This document shows, piece after piece, positions 32,704-41,740 of a DNA stretch of 64,000 nt. The notes under the pieces were generated by a model, which had not been told where the DNA came from, did not search any database, and saw nothing but the letters and a program-made list of their open reading frames with translations. Source of the DNA: Streptomyces sp. ALI-76-A (lineage in GTDB: Bacteria; Actinomycetota; Actinomycetes; Streptomycetales; Streptomycetaceae); the NCBI RefSeq assembly GCF_030287445.1, contig NZ_JASVWB010000003.1, positions 62,001-126,000 of the forward strand, written 5' to 3'. Position 1 is the first letter of the stretch. Every line of letters begins with the position of its first letter. A program made the translations under genes and the position numbers.

Positions 32704-34290
32704 ATGGCGATGCTGACTGCCCCCACGGCTGCGGAGACACGGCCCACCGGCGGACGCGGGGCGGAACTGCGGGCGATCCGTGCGCAGGCGCTGGCCGGCC
32801 CGAGCGAGAAGGCGACCGAGGCGCAGCACGCCAAGGGGAAGCTGACCGCGCGGGAGCGTATCGAGCTGCTGCTGGACCCGGGTTCGTTCCGGGAGGTCGA
32901 GCAGTTGCGCCGGCACCGGGCGACCGGTTTCGGTCTGGAGGCCAAGAAGCCGTACACGGACGGTGTGATCACCGGGTGGGGGACGGTGGAGGGCCGTACG
33001 GTCTTCGTGTACGCGCACGACTTCCGGATCTTCGGGGGCGCGCTGGGCGAGGCGCACGCCACGAAGATCCACAAGATCATGGACATGGCGATCGCGGCCG
33101 GGGCTCCGCTGGTGTCGCTGAACGACGGGGCGGGCGCGCGGATCCAGGAGGGTGTCTCGGCGCTGGCCGGTTACGGGGGCATCTTCCAGCGCAACACCAA
33201 GGCGTCCGGGGTGATCCCGCAGATCTCGGTGATGCTGGGTCCGTGCGCGGGCGGCGCGGCCTACAGTCCGGCGCTGACCGACTTCGTGTTCATGGTCCGC
33301 GAGACCTCGCAGATGTTCATCACCGGTCCGGACGTCGTCAAGGCGGTGACGGGTGAGGAGATCACCCAGAACGGGCTGGGCGGGGCGGATGTGCACGCCG
33401 AGACGTCGGGTGTGTGCCACTTCGCCTACGACGACGAGGAGACGTGCCTCGCCGAGGTGCGCTACCTGCTGTCGATGCTCCCGCAGAACAACCGCGAGAA
33501 CCCGCCGTGGCTGCGCGGCTCGGACCCCGTGAACCGGCGGAGCGACGCCCTGCTCGACCTGGTCCCGGCGGACGGCAACCGTCCGTACGACATGACCAAG
33601 GTGATCGAGGAGATCGTCGACGACGGCGAGTACCTGGAGGTCCACGAGCGCTGGGCGCGGAACATCATCTGCGCGCTGGCCCGCCTGGACGGCCAGGTCG
33701 TCGGCATCGTCGCCAACCAGCCGCAGTCGCTGGCCGGGGTCCTGGACATCGAGGCGAGTGAGAAGGCCGCGCGGTTCGTCCAGCTGTGCGACGCCTTCAC
33801 CATCCCGCTCGTGACGCTGGTGGACGTACCGGGGTTCCTGCCGGGTGTGGACCAGGAGCACGGCGGAATCATCCGCCACGGGGCGAAGCTGCTGTACGCG
33901 TACTGCAACGCGACCGTGCCGCGGATCTCGCTGATCCTCAGGAAGGCGTACGGCGGTGCGTACATCGTCATGGACAGCCAGTCCATCGGTGCGGACCTGA
34001 CGTACGCCTGGCCGACGAACGAGATCGCCGTGATGGGCGCGGAGGGTGCCGCCAACGTCGTCTTCCGCCGGCAGATCGCCGAGGCGGAGGACCCCGAGGC
34101 CATGCGGCAACAGGTGGTCAAGGAGTACCGGGCCGAGCTCATGCACCCCTACTACGCGGCCGAACGCGGCCTGGTCGACGACGTCATCGACCCCGCGGAG
34201 ACCCGCGAGGTCCTCATCCGCTCGCTGGCGATGCTGCGGACCAAGCACGCCGATCTGCCCTCCCGCAAGCACGGCAACCCACCGCAATGA
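32704..34290 (+). CDS. Acyl-CoA carboxylase beta (carboxyltransferase) subunit
   Basis: The product is 528 residues, the normal length, from an ATG with AAGGGA upstream. Hallmarks include KLTARERIELLLDPGSF near the N-terminus, the acyl-CoA binding block GPCAGGAAYSPALTDFVFMV, MDSQSIGADLTYAWPTNEIA and the C-terminal carboxybiotin-binding GGAYIVM region. It transfers CO2 from carboxybiotin to acetyl- or propionyl-CoA to supply malonyl- or methylmalonyl-type extender units in the cytoplasm. No alpha (biotin) subunit is in the window, so a chromosomal one must serve. It lies between two TetR genes within the polyketide cluster, consistent with precursor supply. Confidence 0.92.
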   Translation: MAMLTAPTAAETRPTGGRGAELRAIRAQALAGPSEKATEAQHAKGKLTARERIELLLDPGSFREVEQLRRHRATGFGLEAKKPYTDGVITGWGTVEGRTVFVYAHDFRIFGGALGEAHATKIHKIMDMAIAAGAPLVSLNDGAGARIQEGVSALAGYGGIFQRNTKASGVIPQISVMLGPCAGGAAYSPALTDFVFMVRETSQMFITGPDVVKAVTGEEITQNGLGGADVHAETSGVCHFAYDDEETCLAEVRYLLSMLPQNNRENPPWLRGSDPVNRRSDALLDLVPADGNRPYDMTKVIEEIVDDGEYLEVHERWARNIICALARLDGQVVGIVANQPQSLAGVLDIEASEKAARFVQLCDAFTIPLVTLVDVPGFLPGVDQEHGGIIRHGAKLLYAYCNATVPRISLILRKAYGGAYIVMDSQSIGADLTYAWPTNEIAVMGAEGAANVVFRRQIAEAEDPEAMRQQVVKEYRAELMHPYYAAERGLVDDVIDPAETREVLIRSLAMLRTKHADLPSRKHGNPPQ

Positions 34291-34366
34291 ACCGACGAAC
34301 GACGGGACGCGGCGGGCGCCCCCGCTCAGGAGTGCCCGCACCGCGGCCCGAGCCAGGAGACGACTG

Positions 34367-35110
34367 ATGGTCAAGCAGGAGCGTGCGGCCCGTACCCGCC
34401 AGGCTCTGATCCGTGCCGGAGCCGAAGTGTTCGCGGAGGAGGGACTCACCCGCACCTCGCTCTCGACGATCAGCCGGCGGGCCGGGGTGAGCAACGGTGC
34501 GCTGCACTTCCACTTCGAGAACAAGCAGGCGCTGGTGCAGGCCATCGAGTCACAGGCACTGGAGGCCGTGCGACAGATCACGCGGGACGCCGCGGCGCGG
34601 GACGGCGGCCCGCTTCAGTCGCTGGTGGATGCCACGTTCCGGTTGATGAGCGTGATCGGCGACGACGTCGTGGTCCGAGCGGGGTTCGAGCTGTCCGACG
34701 ATCCGAGCCGTGGTCAGGGGCCGACGATGCGGCGCGAATGGCAGCGCTGGGTCGAGGACGTGCTGTTGCGGGCCGATGAGGACGGCTGGCTCGCCGAGGG
34801 GGTGTCGGCGGACGACGCCGCCACTGCCGTCGTGGCCGCCACGGTCGGGTTCGAGGTGCTCAGCGGCGAGGACGAGGCGTGGCTGTCCGAGGAGAAGGTC
34901 ACCGGATTCTGGTACCTGCTGCTGCCCCGGCTGACCGAACGGCACGCTCTGGTGTGCGTGAGCGCGCGGGAGAGCGGGCGTGGCCCGAAGACCCCGCACA
35001 ACAGGCGGCGTGGTCTGTCAGCGTCCACCGTCGATACAGGACCGGTCGACCCTCTCGCGACCCTCCCAGCGGGCAAAGATCCAGCTAAGGCGGACATTGA
35101 GTCACGCTAG
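34367..35110 (+). CDS. TetR-family regulator
   Basis: The product is 247 residues from the ATG at 34367 with CAGGAGA upstream. The HTH reads RTRQALIRAGAEVFAEEGLT, then TISRRAGVSNGALHFHFENK, near the gamma-butyrolactone-receptor type but with Asn for Lys after Ser (SNGALHFHF). The rest is a helical ligand domain. The final 40 residues, after SARESGRGPKTPH, look disordered. It lies 76 bp behind the carboxylase gene and precedes a SARP gene with an ARE-like site between them, so it may govern that SARP. Confidence 0.85.
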   Translation: MVKQERAARTRQALIRAGAEVFAEEGLTRTSLSTISRRAGVSNGALHFHFENKQALVQAIESQALEAVRQITRDAAARDGGPLQSLVDATFRLMSVIGDDVVVRAGFELSDDPSRGQGPTMRREWQRWVEDVLLRADEDGWLAEGVSADDAATAVVAATVGFEVLSGEDEAWLSEEKVTGFWYLLLPRLTERHALVCVSARESGRGPKTPHNRRRGLSASTVDTGPVDPLATLPAGKDPAKADIESR

Positions 35111-35152
35111 AGTTCCCAGCGAGTAAAAAACAGCCGCGACGGTTTCATATTG

Positions 35153-35170
35153 ACAAACCCTCCGGTCTGT
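35153..35170. promoter_or_regulatory. ARE-like operator upstream of a SARP gene
   Basis: ACAAACC-CTCC-GGTCTGT has six of seven arm positions complementary, inside an AT-rich stretch (35120-35180). Position and shape match gamma-butyrolactone-receptor operators in front of pathway-specific SARP genes. Confidence 0.6.
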
Positions 35171-35261
35171 TTTTAACTGAGTGCGAGCCGGGAGCGGCTT
35201 CGTCAAGACCAGACGTCGGGCGACTCACGTACTCAACTCATGCACGGATAGGGGAGACGGC

Positions 35262-36092
35262 ATGGACATCGCAGTGCTGGGCGCATTGGACGTCAGGGAA
35301 AACGGGGTCTCGGTGACCCCGACGGCACCGAAGCCGCGCCAGGTTCTGGCGTTGCTCGCCCTGCACGCCGATCAGGTGGTGCCGGTCGCCGCGCTGACCG
35401 AGGAACTCTGGGGCGAACAGCCGCCGCGCAGCGCGCGCACCACGCTCCAGACATACGTACTCCAACTGCGGGAACTCATCTCGACGGCCATCGAGCGCGA
35501 CCCGGAGGGCGCCCCGGTGCGCACCCCCAAGGACGTGCTCGTCACCTCGCCGGGCGGCTACCTGCTCAACACCACGGGCGGCGCCAGCGACGTCCGCGAC
35601 TTCGAGCGGCTGGCCGGCACCGGATACCGGGCCATGGACGCCGGCGACTTCGCGGGCGCGGCCCGTCAGCTGCGGGACGCCCTCGCGCTGTGGACCGGCT
35701 CCGCCCTCGCCGACGTACAGACCGGCACACAGCTGGAGATGGAGACCAGGCGGCTGGAGGAGACCCGGCTGTGTGCGCTCGACCAGCGCATCGAGGCCGA
35801 CCTGCGGCTCGGACGCCACCGCGAACTGCTGGGCGAACTCACCGTCCTGGTCAGCCGTTACCGCACCCACGAGAACCTGCACGGTCAGTTCATGCTGGCG
35901 CTGCACCGCTCCGGCCGTCGCAGCGAGGCCCTCGACGTCTACCAGAGGCTGCGCACCGCCCTCGTCCGTGAACTGGGCCTCGAGCCCTCCGCCGGCCTGC
36001 GCCGGATGCAGCGCTCGATCCTGATGGCCGGGCCCGAACCGACCTCGGTCGCCTCGGCCGGAGGCGGCGAGCGGCTCAGCCGCGTCGGCTGA
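35262..36092 (+). CDS. SARP-family transcriptional activator
   Basis: The product is 276 residues from the ATG at 35262 with GGGGAG upstream. A winged-helix OmpR-like DNA-binding domain (about residues 1-100, with PRQVLALLALHADQVVPVAA and ARTTLQTYVLQLRELI) is followed by a bacterial transcriptional activation domain (about 105-255, with ALWTGSALADVQTGTQLEME and YQRLRTALVRELGLEPSAGL). This is the compact DnrI/ActII-ORF4 layout typical of aromatic polyketide activators. It would turn on the cluster's biosynthetic operons. An ARE-like site lies about 90 bp upstream. Two further SARPs are present in the window. Confidence 0.92.
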   Translation: MDIAVLGALDVRENGVSVTPTAPKPRQVLALLALHADQVVPVAALTEELWGEQPPRSARTTLQTYVLQLRELISTAIERDPEGAPVRTPKDVLVTSPGGYLLNTTGGASDVRDFERLAGTGYRAMDAGDFAGAARQLRDALALWTGSALADVQTGTQLEMETRRLEETRLCALDQRIEADLRLGRHRELLGELTVLVSRYRTHENLHGQFMLALHRSGRRSEALDVYQRLRTALVRELGLEPSAGLRRMQRSILMAGPEPTSVASAGGGERLSRVG

Positions 36093-36143
36093 GCCGTCGT
36101 CAGGTCGCCACGAGGACCCGCCGTACGCGAGGAGAGGGCCGCC

Positions 36144-36788
36144 ATGCAGGACAGGTCGGAAAGGACGCGGCGCAGACTCGTCCGGGCCGGCGCGCAGATG
36201 TTCGACCGCACCGGCTATGCCAGCACGACACTGGCACAGATCGTGCAGGAGGCCGGTATGACGAAGGGGGCGCTGTACTTCCACTTCGCCTCCAAGGACG
36301 GTCTGGCCGATGCCGTGCAGGAACAGGGCCACACCCTGCTGCGCGACTTCGTGTCCGCGCAGCGGGCGGCCGGTGTTCCGCCGGTGCAAGCGCTGATCGA
36401 CATGACGCACTGGCTGGCCTGGGTGCTCCACGAGGACCCGGTGATCCGGGCCAGCTTCCGGATCACCAGCGAATGCGCCGGCCGGCAGCCGCCGGTCACC
36501 GACTTCCACCAGGTATGGATCACCGAGGTGCTGCGGCTCCTCGACCGGGCCCGCGAAGCCGGGGAACTGCGTGACCACGCCACCGCGGAGGGGCCGCGGA
36601 CGCTGCTGTCCGCAGCGGTGTGCGGGATCGGAGTGCTGTCCGGCACCGGTATCTCCGCTCCCGAACTCCGCCGCAGGGTAGGGGCCCTGTGGGACTCACT
36701 GCTGACGGTTCTCGTGCCGGCGGATCAGACCGGACGTTACGACGTACACGCCTGCGCACTGACGGCCGGACTCACCGCGGCGGTCTGA
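36144..36788 (+). CDS. TetR-family regulator, gamma-butyrolactone-receptor-like
   Basis: The product is 214 residues from an ATG with GAGGAGAGG upstream, 51 bp after the SARP gene. The HTH segment RTRRRLVRAGAQMFDRTGYA, then TLAQIVQEAGMTKGALYFHF, is the ArpA/ScbR signature. The ligand domain includes WLAWVLHEDPVIRASFRI and a conserved-looking Cys-Ala-Gly segment (residues 112-114). By family it binds ARE-type operators and lets go when a butyrolactone, furan or biosynthetic intermediate binds. It probably forms the SARP/receptor pair that times cluster expression. Confidence 0.87.
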   Translation: MQDRSERTRRRLVRAGAQMFDRTGYASTTLAQIVQEAGMTKGALYFHFASKDGLADAVQEQGHTLLRDFVSAQRAAGVPPVQALIDMTHWLAWVLHEDPVIRASFRITSECAGRQPPVTDFHQVWITEVLRLLDRAREAGELRDHATAEGPRTLLSAAVCGIGVLSGTGISAPELRRRVGALWDSLLTVLVPADQTGRYDVHACALTAGLTAAV

Positions 36789-36955
36789 GCGGCACACGGA
36801 GTCCTCGTCCGGCCGGCGCCCCCAGCCGCGCCCGGATCCCTCGTGCGGACCAGCCGCGGCCGCGCAGTTCATCCCGTACGGCGATGGTCCCGGCTCATCC
36901 ACATCATCGACACTTCCGTAGTCGGTTGGCCGGGACGGATTCTGGAGTCAAAGCC

Positions 36956-37708
36956 ATGCCCCAAGACAGCGAGACATCCCCGAGCGCGGTGTCCGCCGAC
37001 CTCACGACCGAACTCGTGGGAATGCTCGCCACCGTCCTGCGCCTCAAGGACGAGAGGATCGACGCGGAGCAGACGTTCCAGGCGCTGGGGCTCGACTCGT
37101 TGCTGACCGTCGAGTTCGTCGCCACCGTCAACGCTCGTTACGGCACCTCGGTCAAGCCCGACGCGCTGTTCGACCATCCCACGCTGCTCGAACTGGCCCG
37201 GCACGTGGCGCGCGAGCGGGGAATGCCCGGCACCGCCCCCTTCGACCGGCCGGTCTCCCGCGCGGTGGAACGCCGAGCGGCCCGTGTCCCGGCCCAGGCT
37301 CCCGCGCCTGCCGCGCCGTCCGCGTCCTCCGTCGCCGAGGTGCTGGGCGTGCTGCGCGAGGAGCTCGCCCGCATCCTGTGCTGCGACCCTTGGGACATCG
37401 ACACCGCGGCGGCCTTCAACGTGCTGGGAGTGGACTCCATCCTGGGGGCGGAGTTCGTGGCGACGATCAACGACATCTACGGACTGCGCGAGCGCGCCGT
37501 CACCCTCTACGACCATCCGAACCTGGCGTCCATGGCCGCCCACGTCGCCTCCGTGACGCCGGCGGGTGCCGCGGCCGCGGCACCCGTGACGGTCACCGAC
37601 ACGGCTCCGGCCGCCCGGGTGATGGGCCTGGACGCTCTCCTCGACGCGGTGCGCGACGACCGGATCTCCGTCGACGACGCGCTCGGTCTGCTGCCCCAAC
37701 GGTTCTGA
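36956..37708 (+). CDS. Tandem acyl carrier protein
   Basis: The product is 250 residues from the ATG at 36956 with GGAG upstream. It holds two ACP domains: the first around residues 15-85 with the phosphopantetheine site GLDSLLTVEF, the second around 130-200 with GVDSILGAEF. Both keep the serine. The C-terminal LDALLDAVRDDRISVDDALG is a short helical segment similar in style to docking elements of modular assembly lines. The next protein begins with a comparable helical element, so the two may dock. These ACPs resemble type I/trans-AT domains rather than the cluster's type II ACP at 43650, implying a separate acyl carrier line for a starter or side chain. Confidence 0.85.
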   Translation: MPQDSETSPSAVSADLTTELVGMLATVLRLKDERIDAEQTFQALGLDSLLTVEFVATVNARYGTSVKPDALFDHPTLLELARHVARERGMPGTAPFDRPVSRAVERRAARVPAQAPAPAAPSASSVAEVLGVLREELARILCCDPWDIDTAAAFNVLGVDSILGAEFVATINDIYGLRERAVTLYDHPNLASMAAHVASVTPAGAAAAAPVTVTDTAPAARVMGLDALLDAVRDDRISVDDALGLLPQRF

Positions 37709-37721
37709 ACGGGCGGAGAAC

Positions 37722-39440
37722 ATGGACGAACGCGAGATTCTCACGCGATTCAAGCAGGGAACGCTCGGCCGGGAGGAGGCCGCGCTCCTGCTGACGAACC
37801 GGCCGGCCGACACGCCGGTGCCGGCCACCGCGCCGCCGCAGGCCGACGGCGTTCCGGCAACGGACGTCGGATACGCCGTCGTCGGCCTCGCCGGGCGCTA
37901 CCCCATGGCTCCCGACCTGCACGCCTACTGGGAGAACCTGCGCAAGGGCCACGACACGTCCTGCGGCGCGCCCGCCGGGCGGCCCGGCGGCTCCGTGCTC
38001 GGGCCCGGACAGCGCGGGCACTTCCTGGACGGCGTCGGGGAGTTCGACGCGGAGTTCTTCGGACTCACGCCCCACGAGGGCGCCCTGATGGACCCTCAGG
38101 AGCGGCTCTTCCTGGAGACCGCCTGGGAGGCACTGGAGGACGCGGGCTGCACCGGCACCCGCCTGGACGCGCTGACCGGCCCCGGCGACGTGCCGCGCGC
38201 GGTCGGGGTCTTCATCGGCGTGAGCTCCGTCGACTACGCCCTGCTGGCCGCCGAGTCGTGGACGCGCGGACAGCGCCGGATGCCCGGCAGCGGCCACGGG
38301 GGCCTGCCCGGCAGGCTCGCCGCGCTGCTCGGACTGAGCGGGCCCGGGCAGGCCGTCGACACCGGCGTCTGCTCGGCTCTCACCGCCGTCCATCTCGCCG
38401 TCGAGTCCCTGGCGCGGGGCGAGTGCGCGGCTGCCGTCGCCGGCGGCGTCGAACTGCTGCTGCACGCCTCGCGGGCCGGTGACGGGGCCGGGGAGGGGGT
38501 CGGGGCGCTGGTGCTCAAACGGCTCGACCGGGCGCTCCTGGACGGGGACCGGGTGCACGCCGTCATCCGCGGCACGTCGAGCGGATTCCGGCGGGGAGCC
38601 GGAGGGGGCGGTGCGGCCGGGGGCGATGACACCCGGGCGGCCACCGCCGTCGGCCCGCGCGAGACGCGGGAGACGATCGTCCGGCGGGTCGGGGACGCCG
38701 GGGCGGCCCTGGGCGTCGCGGGGATCACCGCCGCCGTGCTACAGGTGGGACAGGGGATGATCGCCCCCGCGCGGGACGGGGAGGAACCCGTGCCCTGGCA
38801 GCGGGAACAGGATGAGCAGGGGCGCGAACTCCCTCGCGGCGCCACCGTCGAAGTGGAGGGCGAACGAGGGCTGGTCGCGCGCACGGTCGTCGAGGAGTTC
38901 CTGCCCCCGCACGGCACACGGCGAGCCGACGGGGCCGGCCGCCACGAGCTCGTCCTGCTGTCCGCGCCCACACCCGCCCATCTCGCGGCCACCGCCGCCC
39001 GGCTGGCCGACTGGCTGGAGCAGGGCGTGGAGGCGGCGGGCGACGCGGTGCTCACCGATGTGGCACGGAATCTGCGGACCGGGCGTGCCGCCATGCCGTG
39101 CCGGATCGCGCTCCTGGTCGGTGACGTGCCCGAACTGGTCACCGGGCTGCGGCGGTACGCCGAGACCCGGTCCGGGGGCGAGAACCTGCGCCAGGCCGAT
39201 CTGCGGGAGGGTGGAGCCGATCCGCTGGGACTGGGCGAGGCTCCCGAGACACGGGACTATCTGACCGCGCTGTGGCGCAGCGGACGCCTCGAACAGCTCA
39301 CCCGGTTGTGGCTGTCCGGGGTCGACGTCGACTGGGCCGCGCTGGAGAGCCCGTCTTCGACGGCGCGAGCGGTACCGCCGCCGTCCGCGTTCCTGCGGCG
39401 GACGCTGTGGTGGGACCCGGTGGGGGAGCGGGCCGGATGA
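37722..39440 (+). CDS. Ketosynthase-like protein lacking catalytic histidines
   Basis: The product is 572 residues from an ATG with GGCGGAG upstream. Residues 1-26 (EREILTRFKQGTLGREEAAL) look like an N-terminal docking helix. A modular-type KS domain starts near residue 48 (VVGLAGRYPMAPDLHAYWEN), includes FFGLTPHEGALMDPQERLFL and an active-site region VDTGVCSALTAVHLAVESL with a cysteine shifted by one residue relative to the usual DTACSS. The segment with the HGTGT histidine is absent, and the GHxxAAAG-like segment reads VGDAGAALGVAGI, with Asp for His. The post-KS linker (DVARNLRTGRAAMPCRIALL) remains. It is therefore unlikely to condense. It might transfer, decarboxylate or only bind acyl chains carried by the tandem ACP encoded upstream. 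Confidence 0.8.
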   Translation: MDEREILTRFKQGTLGREEAALLLTNRPADTPVPATAPPQADGVPATDVGYAVVGLAGRYPMAPDLHAYWENLRKGHDTSCGAPAGRPGGSVLGPGQRGHFLDGVGEFDAEFFGLTPHEGALMDPQERLFLETAWEALEDAGCTGTRLDALTGPGDVPRAVGVFIGVSSVDYALLAAESWTRGQRRMPGSGHGGLPGRLAALLGLSGPGQAVDTGVCSALTAVHLAVESLARGECAAAVAGGVELLLHASRAGDGAGEGVGALVLKRLDRALLDGDRVHAVIRGTSSGFRRGAGGGGAAGGDDTRAATAVGPRETRETIVRRVGDAGAALGVAGITAAVLQVGQGMIAPARDGEEPVPWQREQDEQGRELPRGATVEVEGERGLVARTVVEEFLPPHGTRRADGAGRHELVLLSAPTPAHLAATAARLADWLEQGVEAAGDAVLTDVARNLRTGRAAMPCRIALLVGDVPELVTGLRRYAETRSGGENLRQADLREGGADPLGLGEAPETRDYLTALWRSGRLEQLTRLWLSGVDVDWAALESPSSTARAVPPPSAFLRRTLWWDPVGERAG

Positions 39441-40267
39441 GCGGTACGCCTCCAGCGCCGCAGCACACGAACCCCCCGGGGCCGGACGAGGTGGTGAAGC
39501 TGTGGTTCTGCCCCAACGAGGAACTCGCACCGGGCATGGCCGCCACCCTGGCCGCGCACTGGCTGGACGAGCACGAGCAGGAGACCGCCGGCAGGTTCCT
39601 CTTCGAACGCGACCGGCGCCAGTACCTCGTCGCCCACGCCCTCGTACGGCGTGTGCTGGCGCTCGAGAGCGGGCTGCCGGAGGCCGAGGCGGTGATCTGG
39701 CGCTCCTCGCGCGGGCGGCCGTTCCTTCAGAAGCCGCCGGAAGGACTGCCCCGCGGCGGGCGGGAGCTGGACTTCAACCTGTCCCACGCCCAGGGCCACA
39801 ACCTGCTCGGCGTGGTGCGCCGCCACCGGATCGGTGTGGACGTGGAGCGCCTCGACCGCGGTGACCAGGGCTTCGACACCATCGTGGAGACCTTCGCCGA
39901 GGAGGAGCGCGACTGGGTGGCCGAGGCCGCGCCGGGCCGGCCACGCGACCGGCGGGTGCTGCGGCTGTGGACGCTGAAGGAGGCGTACTCCAAGGCGCGG
40001 GGGCTGGGCCTCGGACTTCCGTTCGACTCCTTCTCCTTCACGCTGGCCGAGGACCGCGGAGTGACCGGCTTCCGGCCGCCCGAGAACGACCACGAACGGT
40101 GGTGGCGCTTCGTGGAACTGGAGCCGGTGCCCGACGTGGTGGCGGCCGTGGCCGTCCTGGCCGGCCCGCAGGCGCCGCCCGTCCTCCAGCTGCACCACGG
40201 GTTCCCCTGGGGACGGGCCGCACCGCGGCTGCTGACCCTGCCCGAGCCGGTGAAGGTGCTGGTGTAG
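39437..40267 (+). CDS. Sfp-type 4'-phosphopantetheinyl transferase
   Basis: The product is 276 residues from an ATG overlapping the KS-like gene's stop. It has the Sfp/Gsp layout: FNLSHAQGHNLLGVVRRHRI followed by GVDVERL (metal and CoA-binding Asp), then LWTLKEAYSKARGLGLGLPF (catalytic Glu and Lys). It activates apo-carrier proteins by attaching phosphopantetheine from CoA to serine. Overlap with the KS-like gene and closeness to the tandem ACP suggest it is dedicated to that line. A second enzyme of the class is at 60029. Confidence 0.92.
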   Translation: MSGTPPAPQHTNPPGPDEVVKLWFCPNEELAPGMAATLAAHWLDEHEQETAGRFLFERDRRQYLVAHALVRRVLALESGLPEAEAVIWRSSRGRPFLQKPPEGLPRGGRELDFNLSHAQGHNLLGVVRRHRIGVDVERLDRGDQGFDTIVETFAEEERDWVAEAAPGRPRDRRVLRLWTLKEAYSKARGLGLGLPFDSFSFTLAEDRGVTGFRPPENDHERWWRFVELEPVPDVVAAVAVLAGPQAPPVLQLHHGFPWGRAAPRLLTLPEPVKVLV

Positions 40268-40915
40268 GCCCGCGCCGCAGCACCGGCCGGACACCCTCGG
40301 CGACGACCCGGCCGCCGACGGCAGAGCCGCCGCCGCGGGTGACGGCGGCCGGGTGACGGCCGGGCTGCGGGAGGCGCGGCGGCGGGCGGTCACGTGGCCG
40401 CTGCGGCCGGGGGAACGCGGTGGGCGCCGACCTGCCCGGCGGAAGGGACGCGAGCTCGCCGTGCTTCCTGGCCGCCGGACGGGCCCGGCCGGCCGCCGAG
40501 GCCCCGCACGGGGAGCGCGCCCCCTTCACCGGCGGCGGCGAGGGTATCGCCGCTGGGGCCGCCGGTGCCGAGGCCGGCGATCCGGGCGGCGCCGGACCGA
40601 CCACGAGGACCGTCTCCTGCCGTCCGGGCCGCCCGGCACCTGCCGGCGGGCCGGCGCCACGAGCGGGGCTCCAGTCCGGGACCAGGGAGCCTCGTGCTCC
40701 TGGGCAGACTCTCCAGGAAAGAAGGACGCGGCGACCGGCGCCGCCCGGCACAAGCGCTGCCGCGTGCCCGCGCGGCCCGGGCCGCGCGGCGGGAGGACAC
40801 AGGTGCCGAGCGCCTGCGGGAACCCGGCCGGGTCCGGCGGACGTCCGAACGGACCAGGGCCCGGGCCCGCATCCGCCCGCACCACCCCGGCCGACAGCCT
40901 TCAGGAGAAACCCTC
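40268..40915. other. GC-rich gap without a recognised gene
   Basis: Several long open frames cross this 650-bp gap, but they are Arg/Pro/Gly-rich, lack ribosome binding sites and show no domain. I see no clear repeat or hairpin of note; the promoter of the thioesterase gene may lie near its end. Confidence 0.45.
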
Positions 40916-41740
40916 ATGACGACGAGCCCCGCCCCCAGCCCCTGGCTCAGGAACTTCCGCCCCGCCCCCGACGCGCCGGTACGTCTGGTCTGCCTGCCGC
41001 ACGCCGGCGGAGCCGCCGGCTTCTTCTTCCCCGTGGCCCGGGCGCTGGCCCCCGGCGTGGAGGTGCTGGCCGTGCAGTACCCGGGCCGCCAGGACCGCCT
41101 GAGAGAGCCGGCCGTCACCGACATCGACGTGCTCGCCGAGCGGATCGTCGACGAACTCGGCCCGTGGACGGACCGGCCCTACGCCCTGTTCGGGCACAGC
41201 ATGGGCGCCATCGTCGGCTTCGAGACCGCGCGCCGGCTCCAGGACGCCGGCCGGGGCCCCGTCGAGCTGTTCGTCTCCGGGCGCCGCGCCCCCGCGCTGG
41301 AGCGCGACAGGGACCGGCGGCAGCCGGTCACCGACGCCGAAGTCCTCGCGGAGGTACGGGCGTTGAACGGCACCGGGGACGCGTTGCTCGACGACGAGGC
41401 GACACGGAACCTGATCCTGCCCGCACTGCGCTGCGACTACCAGGCGGTACGCGACTACCGCCACCGGCCCGGCCCGGCGCTGGAGTGCCCCATCACCGCG
41501 TTCACCGGCGACCGCGACCCGAAGGCCGAGGTCGGCCAGGTGCGGGCCTGGCAGCAGCACACCCGGTCCGCGTTCGAGGTGAACGTGCTGCCCGGCGGCC
41601 ACTTCTTCCTCGTCGACCGGGCCGCCGAGGTGTGGGGCAGCATCGGGGACCGCCTGGCCGGGGTCACCGCCCCGCCCGCAGCGGGCCGGCCGGTCACCGG
41701 ACCGCGCGTGCCGACTCCGCGTGCCGCTTGGCGAGGTTGA
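40916..41740 (+). CDS. Type II thioesterase
   Basis: The product is 274 residues from an ATG with CAGGAG upstream. The alpha/beta-hydrolase pattern is clear: LVCLPHAGGAAGFFFPVARA near residue 22, QYPGRQDRL, the nucleophile elbow LFGHSMGAIVGFE (Ser near residue 96), Asp in FTGDRDP and His in LPGGHFFLVD. Such enzymes remove misprimed or stalled acyl groups from carrier proteins, or release products. Its last 47 bp overlap the 3' end of the convergent aromatase/cyclase gene, so the two transcripts are antisense at their ends. Confidence 0.9.
   Translation: MTTSPAPSPWLRNFRPAPDAPVRLVCLPHAGGAAGFFFPVARALAPGVEVLAVQYPGRQDRLREPAVTDIDVLAERIVDELGPWTDRPYALFGHSMGAIVGFETARRLQDAGRGPVELFVSGRRAPALERDRDRRQPVTDAEVLAEVRALNGTGDALLDDEATRNLILPALRCDYQAVRDYRHRPGPALECPITAFTGDRDPKAEVGQVRAWQQHTRSAFEVNVLPGGHFFLVDRAAEVWGSIGDRLAGVTAPPAAGRPVTGPRVPTPRAAWRG

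Noticed and set aside
32647..34581. A 644-codon minus-strand open frame opposite the carboxylase beta gene
   Set aside because: It shows Arg/His/Leu/Val-rich shadow translation only; the plus strand carries the real carboxyltransferase.
40353..40919. Open frames in the gap before the thioesterase gene
   Set aside because: They are Arg/Pro/Gly-rich with no ribosome binding site, and several frames are open at once as expected by GC content alone.
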